NCBI RefSeq assembly: GCF_001183545.1
Contig: NZ_KQ236688.1
Span: 2,988,395-3,052,394 of the forward strand
Direction: 5' to 3'
Source: Cellvibrio sp. pealriver
GTDB taxonomy: Bacteria; Pseudomonadota; Gammaproteobacteria; Pseudomonadales; Cellvibrionaceae
Length of the DNA: 64,000 nucleotides
Notes under the pieces: model-generated
What the model was told of the DNA's origin: nothing
Seen by the model: the letters and a program-made list of their open reading frames with translations, nothing else
The model's database searches: none
Shown: positions 14,004-23,040 of the stretch, in pieces
Layout of the letters: every line of letters begins with the position of its first letter
How positions within the stretch are numbered: the stretch's first letter is position 1
Program-made: the position numbers and the translations under genes

Positions 14004-15344
14004 TTATGCGCTGCCCAATCCTAACCATTGGCTAACGCGATCAATACGCCGCAAAATTAAAAACTCCACCAGCAGTAAAACAACCAATGACATGGCCAGT
14101 AGCGGTAAAAATATTGCCAAAGCAAGAGTGATGGCGACGACAGCAAACCCAACGCGCGCCGGCATTGCTGGCGGTGCACCTAACACTGAATCGGGTTTGC
14201 GTTTGCGCCAGAGAATAAATCCGCTGACACACATCAAAATTAATCCTGTGCAGGTCAGCACACCTAACACCAGATTAAACCAACCAAACAAATAACCTTC
14301 GTGCGCGGCTACGCCAATACCTATGGCTTTATCCACCAATTTTTTCTCAGAAAAGTTGGACTTTTTTTCAATACTGCCGTCGGTTTTGATCCACACATCG
14401 GCGCGCAGTGGACGGTTCTGGCTTTGTGAGGATGCCTTCCAGGTGTGGTGATGCGCATGACCGTTAACGTGATGCACAGAAGCCACGCTTAAATCTACTG
14501 GCGGTGCTAATTGCAATGCATCTGCTGTGCGTAGCACCTCGGGGGTAAGGTCAAAACTCTCTACTGCTTGCGCGCGCCAGTGTTGGTGCTCTTGCGCGCG
14601 GCTTTGCGACCAATCTTGCTGCACAGAAAAATCAATTGAGCGCACTTCTTTTAGCGCTGCGCCCCACACCATCGCCCAAGGCAAACCGGTCACCAATAAA
14701 AATAATGCGAGTGCAGAAATCCAAATACCAGTAACAGCATGGATGTCGCGCCAGAAAGTGCGGCTGCCTTCACGCAAGCGCGGATACATCACACCTGCCA
14801 AGCCTTTGCTATTGCGCGGCCACCATAAATACAAACCGGAAACGATCAGCACAATTGCCCAACAGGCAGCAAGCTCAACCAAAATAGAACCAACATCACC
14901 GATTAATAATTCGCCGTGAATGGTTTTCACCACATTCATCAGTTGCCATTGGCTTTGTTGTTGGCCAACCACTTCTGCGGTGTAAGGGTTAACAAATACT
15001 TGCCAGTTTTGCTCGCCTTGCACGCTAATTAATACGGCTTCATTTTCTGCTTGTGGCAAGCGATAACTTAAAAACTTTCCGTTGGGAATTGCATTCAGCG
15101 CCGCCTGTATCTGTTCATTGGCAGGCACGCGCTCGCCGGAAACAGGTAGTGAATGGTATTGGCTTTCTTGCCAACTTTCATAATACGGCTTGAACAGATA
15201 AATAGCGCCGGTGATGGACAACAGAATCACAAATGGGATGCAAAAAATACCGGCGTAAAAATGCCAGCGCCAAATAGTGCGATAGAGGGCGCGGGAATTA
15301 TTTGTGCTGCTCGTCTGCGGATTGGAATGAGCACTGACATTCAT
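14004..15344 (-). CDS. PepSY-associated membrane protein (iron-uptake type)
   Basis: A 446-residue inner-membrane protein with a first helix at residues 24-50 (WHFYAGIFCIPFVILLSITGAIYLF), a PepSY periplasmic domain, further helices near 158-180 and 212-232, and a C-terminal membrane cluster after residue 355. The pattern is that of the PepSY_TM/PiuB family encoded beside TonB receptors, thought to reduce or unload ferric siderophores. It directly follows the TonB-dependent receptor on the same strand, with a 107-base gap that contains a palindromic repeat. A His-rich stretch near residue 290 (HHVNGHAHHHTW) is unusual and might bind metal. Confidence 0.85.
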   Translation of the reverse strand: MNVSAHSNPQTSSTNNSRALYRTIWRWHFYAGIFCIPFVILLSITGAIYLFKPYYESWQESQYHSLPVSGERVPANEQIQAALNAIPNGKFLSYRLPQAENEAVLISVQGEQNWQVFVNPYTAEVVGQQQSQWQLMNVVKTIHGELLIGDVGSILVELAACWAIVLIVSGLYLWWPRNSKGLAGVMYPRLREGSRTFWRDIHAVTGIWISALALFLLVTGLPWAMVWGAALKEVRSIDFSVQQDWSQSRAQEHQHWRAQAVESFDLTPEVLRTADALQLAPPVDLSVASVHHVNGHAHHHTWKASSQSQNRPLRADVWIKTDGSIEKKSNFSEKKLVDKAIGIGVAAHEGYLFGWFNLVLGVLTCTGLILMCVSGFILWRKRKPDSVLGAPPAMPARVGFAVVAITLALAIFLPLLAMSLVVLLLVEFLILRRIDRVSQWLGLGSA

Positions 15345-15380
15345 TTTATGAAACCTTTTTCAGTTTTCCGAGATAGTCAT

Positions 15381-15424
15381 GTTGGGTTACGCTGCTCGTT
15401 GTACTCGCAGCTAACCCAACCTAC
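15381..15424. repeat. Palindromic intergenic repeat
   Basis: GTTGGGTTACGCTGC pairs with GCAGCTAACCCAAC around a short loop, and CTACGG follows. Elements of this GTTGGGTTACGC type are scattered in many proteobacterial genomes. It lies between the TonB receptor stop and the PepSY gene start and could stabilise the receptor mRNA or lower downstream expression. Confidence 0.6.
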
Positions 15425-15451
15425 GGTCACTCTGTTTTTATTTTTTCGCTA

Positions 15452-17803
15452 TTACAAATCGTAAGAAAGACTTAGATAATAACTTCTGCCCGGCCATGGG
15501 TGGGCGACATAGCTGATTTCATCAGTAACGTTATCGATACCGAAACCCACTTCAAGATTGTCATTCAAGTCATAGGTGGTTTTCACACCAATGCGCGTAT
15601 AACCATCCTGCGCGCCCATCACATTTTCAGCAGTATCGTCGTTCTGCAAACGGCCAAAACTTTTATCGGCATATTGGACGTTTGCACTTAAATCCCAGCG
15701 ATCGGTCGCGTGGTAAGTCGCCATTAAATTGCTGCGCCAGCGCGGCATGCGCGGGTAGTCATTGCCTTCAATGCTGGGAGCGTTCGGGTTCGTATCTTCA
15801 ACAGTGCTGTTATCGGTGATAATCGATTTGGTGTAAGCGATATTAAAACGAATATCCAACTCCGGCACCAAAACACCGTAGCGATTTAAAATCAGTTCAA
15901 CACCGTCGGTTTCCACTTCATCCACCGCAGAGAAAGTCGTGACCGATGGCACAGGCGAGCCGCTGGGCAAAAGCGTCGTTTGCGATTCAATCGCGTCTTT
16001 GACTGTTTCGGTAAAAATATTGATGCGCGCATAACCAGCATCAAATTGTTTTTCCAACATCAGATTGTGATGCAAACCATTTTCCGGTTTTAGATCTGGC
16101 CGCGCTTCTACTGCGGAGGAATAGGATTGGCTCTGCGCAAATAATTCTTCCACAATCGGAAAGCGGTAAGCTTTTGCTAACGAGTAACGCACTAACCAGG
16201 TATCTGCAGGAATATAGCCGAGTGAAAATTTGGGCGAGAATTGGTTGCTGGATGCATCGGCAACATCGACCAGATCGTACTCCGGTGTTGCCGCCACATC
16301 TTTACTGAAATAACCGCCTTCACTTTGCCAGCGCTCGTAACGCCCGCCCAAGGCAATATCCCAGCGATCATTAATATCCCAATTGGCTTGCACAAACGCA
16401 GCGCTGATATTGGTTTTACCGCCGCTACGGCCGGTGTATCCGGCGAAGTCACCTTTGGTCCAACGCGCAGAGTTATAGGTATCCAAATTTAATTCATAGG
16501 CTTCGTAGCGCGCACCAGTAATTAATTCCAAACCATCAACGCCTATATCAGAAAAGGTGAATTTTCCTTCCAGCGTTTGCCAACCAGTGTCTTCGTAATT
16601 GGTCGTGAGACCACGATTTTTGAACAGTGGATCTTGCAATGCATGGCTGGAGGCGCGATTGTTATCTTCCAAAATACGGAAGTCACTCATATTGGCTTCA
16701 AAACGCGTGTGCTCGTTTAATTCTCCTTTGATGCGCAAACCAGTGGATAAACTGCGGCGATCCAATTCGCTGGCACCCAAGCGCGATGCAGGCACAGTAA
16801 TGGCAACGCCGTCCTGAATAAAATTGCCAGACCATACAGTGTCACCCGCGTTGCTGCGTAAATAACTGTTGGGTGTATCGCGCAAGGTATTGCGATCTTC
16901 ATAGGCGATATTTAACAAGCTCGACCAGTTTTCAAAATCGTAACCCAATTTAATTTTGAAATTATCTGTTACCGCTTGCTCAACGCCGGTATCACCAAAG
17001 TAGTAGGCAGGTTTGCCATACACATCCTGATCTGTAATCAAACCGCTGACCGGTGTTGCGTTAGCGAGTGTGCGTTTACTATCAAAATAATAGGACTGCG
17101 GTTGGCTTTTGTTTTCCAAGCGATTGTAGGAAAGATAAATACTAAAATCGCCCAGGTTTTCACTGCGAAAAGTATCGCCATAAGAGACAAAGGTTTTGTA
17201 GCCGTCCAATGTATCGCTAAAACCATAAGCGGAAAAATCCTGCACAAAATAATCCAGATCCACATGCACTTTGCGCTCTTGTGGCAGCGCGGTTTCAATC
17301 AGAATTACACCGCCCATGGAATTGCCGCTGTATTCGGCAGAAAAAGGGCCGTACAAAATTTCCACCTGCGCAATTTCGCTTGCGCTCACCATGGTCCAGC
17401 GCGGTGCGCCGCTCCAGCGGGTTTGCAATAAATAATGCAGGGGAACACCGTCGGCAAACACCATAGAACGCGGTGTGGCAAACATATTGGAACCGCGCAA
17501 ACCGAGCGTACCATTGGAATCACCAATGTAGCGTTTGCGGATCACAATGCTGGGTTCGTATTTGACGAGATCTTCGGTGGTGGTGGCATTAATGCTGACC
17601 ATGTCTTCTTGCGTCAGCACACTGGTGGGGTTGGTATAGCCGGATGCCGCACTGTCGCGCGCCTCGCCCCAGACTTTTACCTCTTCAACTTCCTGCGGAT
17701 TTTTCGTGCGTTTTTTCTTCAATACCTCTTCATGCGCATGCGCTGCACCCGCCACACCCAAGCTGGCAATTGCAATCACCAGCAGTCTTTTCACCTGTTT
17801 CAC
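15452..17803 (-). CDS. TonB-dependent outer-membrane receptor
   Basis: A 783-residue receptor. The signal peptide MKQVKRLLVIAIASLGVAGA ends at AHAHEE. A plug domain follows (about residues 48-175: TSVLTQEDMVSINATTTEDLVKYEPSIVIR, LGLRGSNMFATPRSMVFADGVPLHY, EILYGPFSAEYSGNSMGGVI). The barrel ends in the C-terminal aromatic pattern SYYLSLSYDL. The nearby PepSY protein suggests iron chelate uptake, but the ligand could also be another metal complex. A basic segment after the signal (KKKRTKNPQEVEEV) probably includes the TonB box region. No Fur-like box was evident in the 130 bases upstream. Confidence 0.9.
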   Translation of the reverse strand: MKQVKRLLVIAIASLGVAGAAHAHEEVLKKKRTKNPQEVEEVKVWGEARDSAASGYTNPTSVLTQEDMVSINATTTEDLVKYEPSIVIRKRYIGDSNGTLGLRGSNMFATPRSMVFADGVPLHYLLQTRWSGAPRWTMVSASEIAQVEILYGPFSAEYSGNSMGGVILIETALPQERKVHVDLDYFVQDFSAYGFSDTLDGYKTFVSYGDTFRSENLGDFSIYLSYNRLENKSQPQSYYFDSKRTLANATPVSGLITDQDVYGKPAYYFGDTGVEQAVTDNFKIKLGYDFENWSSLLNIAYEDRNTLRDTPNSYLRSNAGDTVWSGNFIQDGVAITVPASRLGASELDRRSLSTGLRIKGELNEHTRFEANMSDFRILEDNNRASSHALQDPLFKNRGLTTNYEDTGWQTLEGKFTFSDIGVDGLELITGARYEAYELNLDTYNSARWTKGDFAGYTGRSGGKTNISAAFVQANWDINDRWDIALGGRYERWQSEGGYFSKDVAATPEYDLVDVADASSNQFSPKFSLGYIPADTWLVRYSLAKAYRFPIVEELFAQSQSYSSAVEARPDLKPENGLHHNLMLEKQFDAGYARINIFTETVKDAIESQTTLLPSGSPVPSVTTFSAVDEVETDGVELILNRYGVLVPELDIRFNIAYTKSIITDNSTVEDTNPNAPSIEGNDYPRMPRWRSNLMATYHATDRWDLSANVQYADKSFGRLQNDDTAENVMGAQDGYTRIGVKTTYDLNDNLEVGFGIDNVTDEISYVAHPWPGRSYYLSLSYDL

Positions 17804-17933
17804 TCACCCCACCCCAATCGTTTTGGCTGTTATTTTCAGGGTGGAACATTAGGCGTTTTGGCGCGTCACGCACAGTGACAAATTGTCGCAGGGGTACGGC
17901 AATTTGTTACAGCGCAAGTGCTGGTAAAAACGC

Positions 17934-18527
17934 TTAATCCAACCAGCGCCGCATCGCCGAAATATGCGAGCCGCTGGATTTAAGGTCGCTTAGCAGATCA
18001 TGTGTGACAGGGGCTTTGCGGTTGGGGAGCGGAGAAATTCGCAGCAGGTATTCGCTTTGTTTGTCATCGGGCAAGGGTTTGATAGGGGTAACAAACGACT
18101 TGATGGGCAGTGCGCCTATGTCGCGCGCGAAGCTGTCGAACATCGACCAGGAGATACTGTTTTTGATGCCTATCGCCGTGACCAGATGAATGGCCTGCTC
18201 ACAGCCCGGCTGTGCGATCAGCCAATGCAGCATTTTTTTGCCCAAGCCCAAATCGCGCAAGTCCTGGGCGACAACCACTTGCCACACGAACAGGGTATGG
18301 GGTTCATTGGGGGGATAATAGGCCGAGACAAACCCCACTAATTGGCCGTGAAAAAAGGCCGCTACCGAGGTCTGGGCGAAGTGGCTGCACTGTAAAAGCG
18401 TGCATTGGACAGAGTTACCATCGAGCACTGGCGTGGTAGCCAGCAGGGCGTTCAGGGCATCGCCATCACTGGCGAGCGGGTGGCGAAATTCAATCTTATC
18501 GAGCAAAAGATCGTTTCTGGCGTTCAT
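17934..18527 (-). CDS. ectA: L-2,4-diaminobutyrate acetyltransferase, second copy
   Basis: A 197-residue GNAT acetyltransferase that makes N-gamma-acetyl-diaminobutyrate, the second step of ectoine synthesis. Motif A is LRDLGLGKKMLHWLI, and the family segments IEFRHPLASDG, FVWQVVVAQD and YLLRISPLP are present. It is clearly paralogous to the ectA at 21493. Even the first bases (ATGAACGCC after GGAGG) and the upstream ACCTCCAT context agree. An ATG at 18539 overlaps that ribosome-binding site, so I start at 18527. The gene comes 160 bases after the TPR gene on the same strand. Whether it is active, or has a shifted substrate, cannot be read from the sequence. Confidence 0.85.
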   Translation of the reverse strand: MNARNDLLLDKIEFRHPLASDGDALNALLATTPVLDGNSVQCTLLQCSHFAQTSVAAFFHGQLVGFVSAYYPPNEPHTLFVWQVVVAQDLRDLGLGKKMLHWLIAQPGCEQAIHLVTAIGIKNSISWSMFDSFARDIGALPIKSFVTPIKPLPDDKQSEYLLRISPLPNRKAPVTHDLLSDLKSSGSHISAMRRWLD

Positions 18528-18687
18528 ATAAACCTCCATACAGCGTCTTTGTCTACACAGATGCAGACGTTCAGATCACATCGTTTTCATGTATATCAAT
18601 AGGTGGCGTTACTTGGATGAATAGTTCCGACCCACTGCAATCCGCCATGGTTCCCCGTCTTTACATTTCTAATAGATTCATTTGCTA

Positions 18688-19602
18688 TTAGGATGTTTTT
18701 TCCGCCGCCTTTTCATGTAATAACTGCTCAAATGCCGGCAGATGATGCAGTGGCTGCAGTGCAGGATCTTTGGCGAAATCATCCAAACGCGCATCGCCAT
18801 TGATCAAGGCTTGAGTGAGAAATTGAATCGCATCATCAAAATGGGAAAGCGCGGTGTGCGCGCAGGCGAGCTGGTAAAAGGCGTGGGCATTGGCCGGATC
18901 AAGCTGTAGCGCGCGCTGGCATAAATTAATCGCCCATTGCGGCTCGTTGGATTCAAGTGCGGCATCGGCTTTGTAGGTCAGCGCTTCGCAATCACGCGGA
19001 TTGAGCGCGAGTATTTGATCGTAAATCGTAATTTTATTAGCGGGCGTATTTTCTTGCGCAGCGCGCAACCAGAGCGCATGAATTTCTTTTGTCTTTTCTA
19101 TCGCCTCGCGATTTTCATCAATGTAGGTGGATTTTTCGCGCAGCTGTAATTCAATTTCGCGCAAGCGGTCTTCATAAGCACCAATTAATTTGCGCAATTC
19201 TTTATCGGCGATATTGCCCATTTTTTCTTTCATATCGCGGATGGATGACCAACCGACAATCACCAACACCGAGCTAACTGCGGCAATGATATAAAAAAGA
19301 TTGGACACGGTGCTGGTGGCGTAACTGACACTTTTATCAACTGCATCAATCTGGCGATCAGTAATTTGCTGCACAAACTCCACCCGTTGCGCCGCCATAT
19401 CGGTGCGCAGGGATTTAAGCTCATCCAGAATGTAGCGCTCAGTGAAGGGCGTATACAGTGGCTGCTGTAATTGATCGACTTGCTGCTGCGCTTTTTCTGC
19501 AGCATCTGTTTTGGTGCGCTGATCATCTGCCGCAGCAGAAACCGCACACCACAAAAAGCAGCAGGCACATAACAGTGCCTGCCCAAGCGGGGAGTTACTC
19601 AT
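18688..19602 (-). CDS. Membrane-anchored TPR protein coupled to ectC
   Basis: A 304-residue protein: signal or anchor at residues 7-26 (ALLCACCFLWCAVSAAA), a linker with coiled-coil tendency, a clear transmembrane helix at about 96-118 (TVSNLFYIIAAVSSVLVIVGW), a second coiled coil (MKEKMGNIADKELRKLIGAYEDRLREIEL) and two to three TPR units at about 195-295 (DCEALTYKADAALESNEPQWAINLCQRALQLDPANAHAFYQLACAHTALSHFDDAI). Its ATG shares one base with the ectC stop (TAATG), so it is translated with the ectoine genes. TPRs usually mediate protein contact. A role in osmosensing or assembly is a guess. Confidence 0.8.
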   Translation of the reverse strand: MSNSPLGQALLCACCFLWCAVSAAADDQRTKTDAAEKAQQQVDQLQQPLYTPFTERYILDELKSLRTDMAAQRVEFVQQITDRQIDAVDKSVSYATSTVSNLFYIIAAVSSVLVIVGWSSIRDMKEKMGNIADKELRKLIGAYEDRLREIELQLREKSTYIDENREAIEKTKEIHALWLRAAQENTPANKITIYDQILALNPRDCEALTYKADAALESNEPQWAINLCQRALQLDPANAHAFYQLACAHTALSHFDDAIQFLTQALINGDARLDDFAKDPALQPLHHLPAFEQLLHEKAAEKTS

Positions 19603-19994
19603 TAAATTGCATCCGCTTCCAGTGCATAGGCACCTTCGGCATTGTGCACCTCGCGCCCCATTAGCGGTGGATTAAACACACACACCAATTCCAGCTCTTC
19701 AAACGCGCGCAAAATATGCTTGTCGTGTTGATCAAGCACATACAAAGTGCCCGGCGAAATACTGTGGGTCTCACGCCCGGCAATATCCACTACCTCACCT
19801 TGACCGCGCACACAATAAACCGCCTCAATGTGGTTTTGATAATGCATTTCCAACTCAGCACCTTTCACAATGCGGGTGATATGAAATGAAAATCCTGCTT
19901 TATCACTTTTTAATAACAGGCGATTACTTTCCCAACCGGGCGCGCTTACACAGCGACCTTGCATGGCCGCATCGGCTAATTTTCTGACGATCAT
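19602..19994 (-). CDS. ectC: L-ectoine synthase
   Basis: A 130-residue cupin that cyclises N-gamma-acetyl-diaminobutyrate to ectoine. Family segments include MIVRKLADAAMQGRCV, GFSFHITRIVKGAELEMHYQNHIEAVYCVRGQGEV, where the Tyr/His/Glu set binds metal, SISPGTLYVLDQHDKH and VCVFNPPLMGREVHN. The length fits the family. It follows ectB with a 48-base gap and overlaps the TPR gene by one base. Confidence 0.95.
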   Translation of the reverse strand: MIVRKLADAAMQGRCVSAPGWESNRLLLKSDKAGFSFHITRIVKGAELEMHYQNHIEAVYCVRGQGEVVDIAGRETHSISPGTLYVLDQHDKHILRAFEELELVCVFNPPLMGREVHNAEGAYALEADAI

Positions 19995-20042
19995 ATTTAC
20001 CTCTATTTTTTGTCGGTTGCTATTCGTTGCATTGACTTGCTT

Positions 20043-21317
20043 TTACGCAGTCTTGAGCGATGGATAATCATTTAATGCGGCAGTAAAACTGCGCCCGAGA
20101 ATATTCAGGCCTTTCATTAAATCTTCTTCACTGATAGTCAGCGGGCAAAAACATTTCACCACCTGACCATGATTGCCCGCGGTTTCAATAATCATTCCGC
20201 GATCAAATGCATGACGACAAATCGCCTCGGCAATATCGCCATTTTCGCATTCAATGCCCTGCATAAATCCGCGGCCTTTTATGCGCAGCGCCAAGGGTTT
20301 ATGTGCATCCACAATGGCCTGCAAACTGCGCGTAACCAATTCCGCTTTATGCTGAATATCGCGCTGGAAACGGTCGTCACCCCAGTACAATTTTAATGCT
20401 GCAGCGGCAGTGACAAATGCATGATTGTTGCCGCGAAAAGTGCCGTTATGTTCGCCCGGCTTCCACACATCCAACGCAGGGTTTAGTAACACCAATGAAA
20501 AAGGCAAACCAAAACCGCTAAGTGATTTTGACAAGGTCACTATGTCGGGTTTGATTCCACTGGATTCAAAACTGAAGAAATGCCCGGTGCGACCGCAACC
20601 GGCTTGTATGTCATCCACGATCAATAACATGTCATGCTTGCGGCAGAGTTTTTGCAAACCTTGCAGCCAGGCATCGCCCGCCACATTTAATCCACCTTCG
20701 CCTTGCACTACTTCAACGATCACCGCTGCAGGCAAATCCACACCGCTCGATGGATCGCCCAATAATTTATCCATCATCTTGAGTGTATCGGTGTCGCGCC
20801 CGTGATAACCACAAAAAGGCATGCGCTCAATATTGCCAAGCGAAACACCGGCACCACTGCGGTGATGGTCATTACCCGTGGCAGCAACCGCACCGAGCGA
20901 TACGCCGTGAAAGCCATTGGTGAACGCAATAATTTTTTCGCGGCCTTTTACTTTTCGCGCAATTTTCATTGCTGCTTCCACTGCGTTGGCACCGGTCGGC
21001 CCGGTAAACTGCGCGCGATAACTCAATTCGCGCGGCAATAAAATGACATCGCGCAGGGTTTCCAAAAACTCTGCTTTGGCAGTGGTGTGCATATCCAAAC
21101 CATGCGTCACACCGTCGTTTTCGATGTAGTCCATCAATGCTTTTTTAAGCAAGGGATTGTTGTGCCCATAATTGAGCGAACCAGCACCCGATAAAAAATC
21201 GAGCCAGGGATTGTCTTTTTCATCGTAAAGATAACTGCCGCGCGCGCGTTCAAACACTACTGGAAAACTGCGCGAATAGGATCTGACTGCCGATTCCATC
21301 TGTTGAAACACTTGCAT
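20043..21317 (-). CDS. ectB: L-2,4-diaminobutyrate transaminase
   Basis: A 424-residue class III PLP aminotransferase that converts aspartate semialdehyde and glutamate to diaminobutyrate, the first dedicated ectoine step. The PLP lysine is in [21 protein letters not shown], the Asp of the cofactor site in [15 protein letters not shown], and the N-terminal [41 protein letters not shown] is typical of EctB. It is downstream of ectA, but a strong hairpin lies between them, so it probably has its own promoter in the 175-base gap or depends on read-through. Confidence 0.95.
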   Translation of the reverse strand: MQVFQQMESAVRSYSRSFPVVFERARGSYLYDEKDNPWLDFLSGAGSLNYGHNNPLLKKALMDYIENDGVTHGLDMHTTAKAEFLETLRDVILLPRELSYRAQFTGPTGANAVEAAMKIARKVKGREKIIAFTNGFHGVSLGAVAATGNDHHRSGAGVSLGNIERMPFCGYHGRDTDTLKMMDKLLGDPSSGVDLPAAVIVEVVQGEGGLNVAGDAWLQGLQKLCRKHDMLLIVDDIQAGCGRTGHFFSFESSGIKPDIVTLSKSLSGFGLPFSLVLLNPALDVWKPGEHNGTFRGNNHAFVTAAAALKLYWGDDRFQRDIQHKAELVTRSLQAIVDAHKPLALRIKGRGFMQGIECENGDIAEAICRHAFDRGMIIETAGNHGQVVKCFCPLTISEEDLMKGLNILGRSFTAALNDYPSLKTA

Positions 21318-21434
21318 AATCCATCTCCTGTCTTTTTAGTTAGGAAAAAATTAATTTAGAAAATATCAATTTAGAAAATATTGAACAGCTGATAAAAATT
21401 GAATAAAAAATTTTAGAGAATTTTGGGTAAAAAA

Positions 21435-21481
21435 ATCCCCTGCGCCGATAGACATCGGCACACATACGCATCAGCGGGGAT
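21435..21481 (-). terminator. Hairpin between ectA and ectB
   Basis: On the - strand ATCCCC at the start pairs with GGGGAT, which is followed by a run of T (TTTTTTTACCC). Within the loop, GCCGATG/CATCGGC adds a second stem. It begins about 11 bases after the ectA stop. It may act as a terminator or attenuator separating ectA from ectB-ectC. Confidence 0.65.
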
Positions 21482-21492
21482 GATTAACGGAT

Positions 21493-22104
21493 TTACTCTA
21501 ACCAGCGTTTGCCGGGAGGGAGACGCAGGCGGCTGCGCAAATCGGAATAAAAATGGGCGATAGAATCCTGCGGGCGATCAGGTAAAGGCGCAATGCGCAG
21601 CAGATATTCATCGTCATGTTGCCCGGCAAAATGCCGCTCGCGCTCGAACAACATTTCTTTTATGGGTTGCGCATGCCAATCGCGCGCAAGACTTTCAAAT
21701 AGCGACCAGGAGGCGCGGTTATCCGGCGTAATACTGGTAATCAATTGGCGCGCCGATTCAGTGCCCGGCTGCGCAACCAACCAATTCAACATGCGCTTGG
21801 CCAAACCGTGACCGCGGAATTTTGCATCCACCACCACCTGCCAAATAAACAGGGTTTCAGCGTCGTTTGGCAGCAGGTAGCCGGAGATAAAACCGATCAG
21901 GCGCTTATCGATAAGGGCGGCAACGGAAGTGTCCGCAAAGTGCTGGCACTGCAACAGGTTGCAATAAACTGAATTGGTATCTAGTGGTGGGCTGGCCGTA
22001 ACCAGTTGATTGAGGTGGAACCCGTCGGTAGCGCGAGGATGGCGCAGCTCCAATCTATCCTCAAACTCCAATGTATCCTCAAAAAGATCGTTTCTGGTGT
22101 TCAT
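21493..22104 (-). CDS. ectA: L-2,4-diaminobutyrate acetyltransferase
   Basis: A 203-residue GNAT enzyme acetylating diaminobutyrate. It begins MNTRNDLFEDTLEFEDRLELRHP, with motif A in FRGHGLAKRMLNWLVAQPGTESARQL and the EctA segments NSVYCNLLQCQHFADTSVAALIDKRLIGFISGY and DEYLLRIAPLPD. It is the first gene after the divergent MarR gene, the normal position for ectA. The ATG at 22104 follows GGAGG with five bases of spacing. The paralogue at 17934 shares nearly all of these segments. Confidence 0.95.
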   Translation of the reverse strand: MNTRNDLFEDTLEFEDRLELRHPRATDGFHLNQLVTASPPLDTNSVYCNLLQCQHFADTSVAALIDKRLIGFISGYLLPNDAETLFIWQVVVDAKFRGHGLAKRMLNWLVAQPGTESARQLITSITPDNRASWSLFESLARDWHAQPIKEMLFERERHFAGQHDDEYLLRIAPLPDRPQDSIAHFYSDLRSRLRLPPGKRWLE

Positions 22105-22286
22105 AAAACCTCCATAGCGCGTCTTTCTCTGCCAAGCACGATAAACCTGACTGCACTTTTATTACAACACAAAGTACTTCTATGCTGATTTAAGAATGGC
22201 AATAACCTGAAAACCTTATAAAACGCCTGGAAGCCGCTTCAAAGTGGGCAAATTATTACCTTGAATACAAATTACTTACTTAGTGT

Positions 22287-22303
22287 ACAAAACATTATTT
22301 TGT
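22287..22303. promoter_or_regulatory. Candidate MarR-family operator
   Basis: ACAAAACATTATTTTGT has perfect six-base arms (ACAAAA and TTTTGT) around CATTA. It lies midway in the 316-base region between divergent ectA and the MarR gene, where EctR-type regulators bind in other ectoine producers. A second inverted repeat, CATGCC/GGCATG, is at 22353-22371. Nothing else stands out in this intergenic region. Confidence 0.4.
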
Positions 22304-22420
22304 CTGTCCACCCTAAATAACCCGCGCAATCTTTATCCGCAAGAGTGACAAACATGCCAACAACAGGCATGCTGGCACCTGAAAACACCCGTAATTACTG
22401 CCATCCACCACAAAATACCT

Positions 22421-22921
22421 ATGCAACCTATAGATCAAGTACTGACCAGCCTGCGCCGCGTGATACGCGCAATTGATTTGCACTCAAAGCAATTAGTCAA
22501 AACGGCCAGCGTCACCGGCCCACAATTGCGACTGCTGCAACTTATCCGCAGCCAGGGCGATGCCACGGCCAGCGAACTGTCCGATGCCATGAGCCTGAGC
22601 CAGGCCACAGTCACCAGCATTTTGGATAGGTTAGAAGATCGCGGGCTAATCGAACGTATCCGCTCGCAAACCGACAAACGCAAAGTCCACCCGCGCCTGA
22701 CCGATGGCGGCAACGCATTACTCGATAAAGCGCCCGCCGCATTGCAAGACAACTTTGTGCGCAAGTTTGATCAGCTGCAAAGTTGGGAGCAGCACATGAT
22801 TATCGCCTCACTCCAGCGGCTGGCCGAGATGATGGATGCCGAGCATATCGATGCATCGCCCTATCTGGATTTGGGCTCGCTGGATCGCCCCATCGACAAA
22901 CACCCTCATGAAAAAGACTGA
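22421..22921 (+). CDS. MarR family regulator, likely of the ectoine genes
   Basis: A 166-residue winged-helix regulator. The DNA-binding part at about residues 35-100 has SQGDATASELSDAMSLSQATVTSILDRLEDRGLIERIRSQTDKRKVHPRLTDGG, where the D-K-R wing is characteristic of MarR proteins. Divergent placement against ectA matches the EctR arrangement known from methylotrophs and other ectoine producers. I infer the role from position only. The ATG at 22421 has no strong ribosome-binding site. Confidence 0.85.
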   Translation: MQPIDQVLTSLRRVIRAIDLHSKQLVKTASVTGPQLRLLQLIRSQGDATASELSDAMSLSQATVTSILDRLEDRGLIERIRSQTDKRKVHPRLTDGGNALLDKAPAALQDNFVRKFDQLQSWEQHMIIASLQRLAEMMDAEHIDASPYLDLGSLDRPIDKHPHEKD

Positions 22922-23040
22922 TGCGGCCATTCACAAAAACATCATCAAACCGCCTTTTTAACGCCACAGCCCCGTAACAAAGCCCACCTAAGCTGCGCTC
23001 CTCGATCACCAAAACCTTATGGTTTTCCAAGGAGCGCATC

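Noticed and set aside
17804-17933. Fur box before the TonB receptor
   Set aside because: No GATAATGATAATC-like sequence can be seen in this stretch.
17435-17937. + strand frames of 147 and 97 codons opposite the start of the TonB receptor
   Set aside because: The receptor signal peptide and plug are clear on the - strand. The opposite frames have no start signal or domain.
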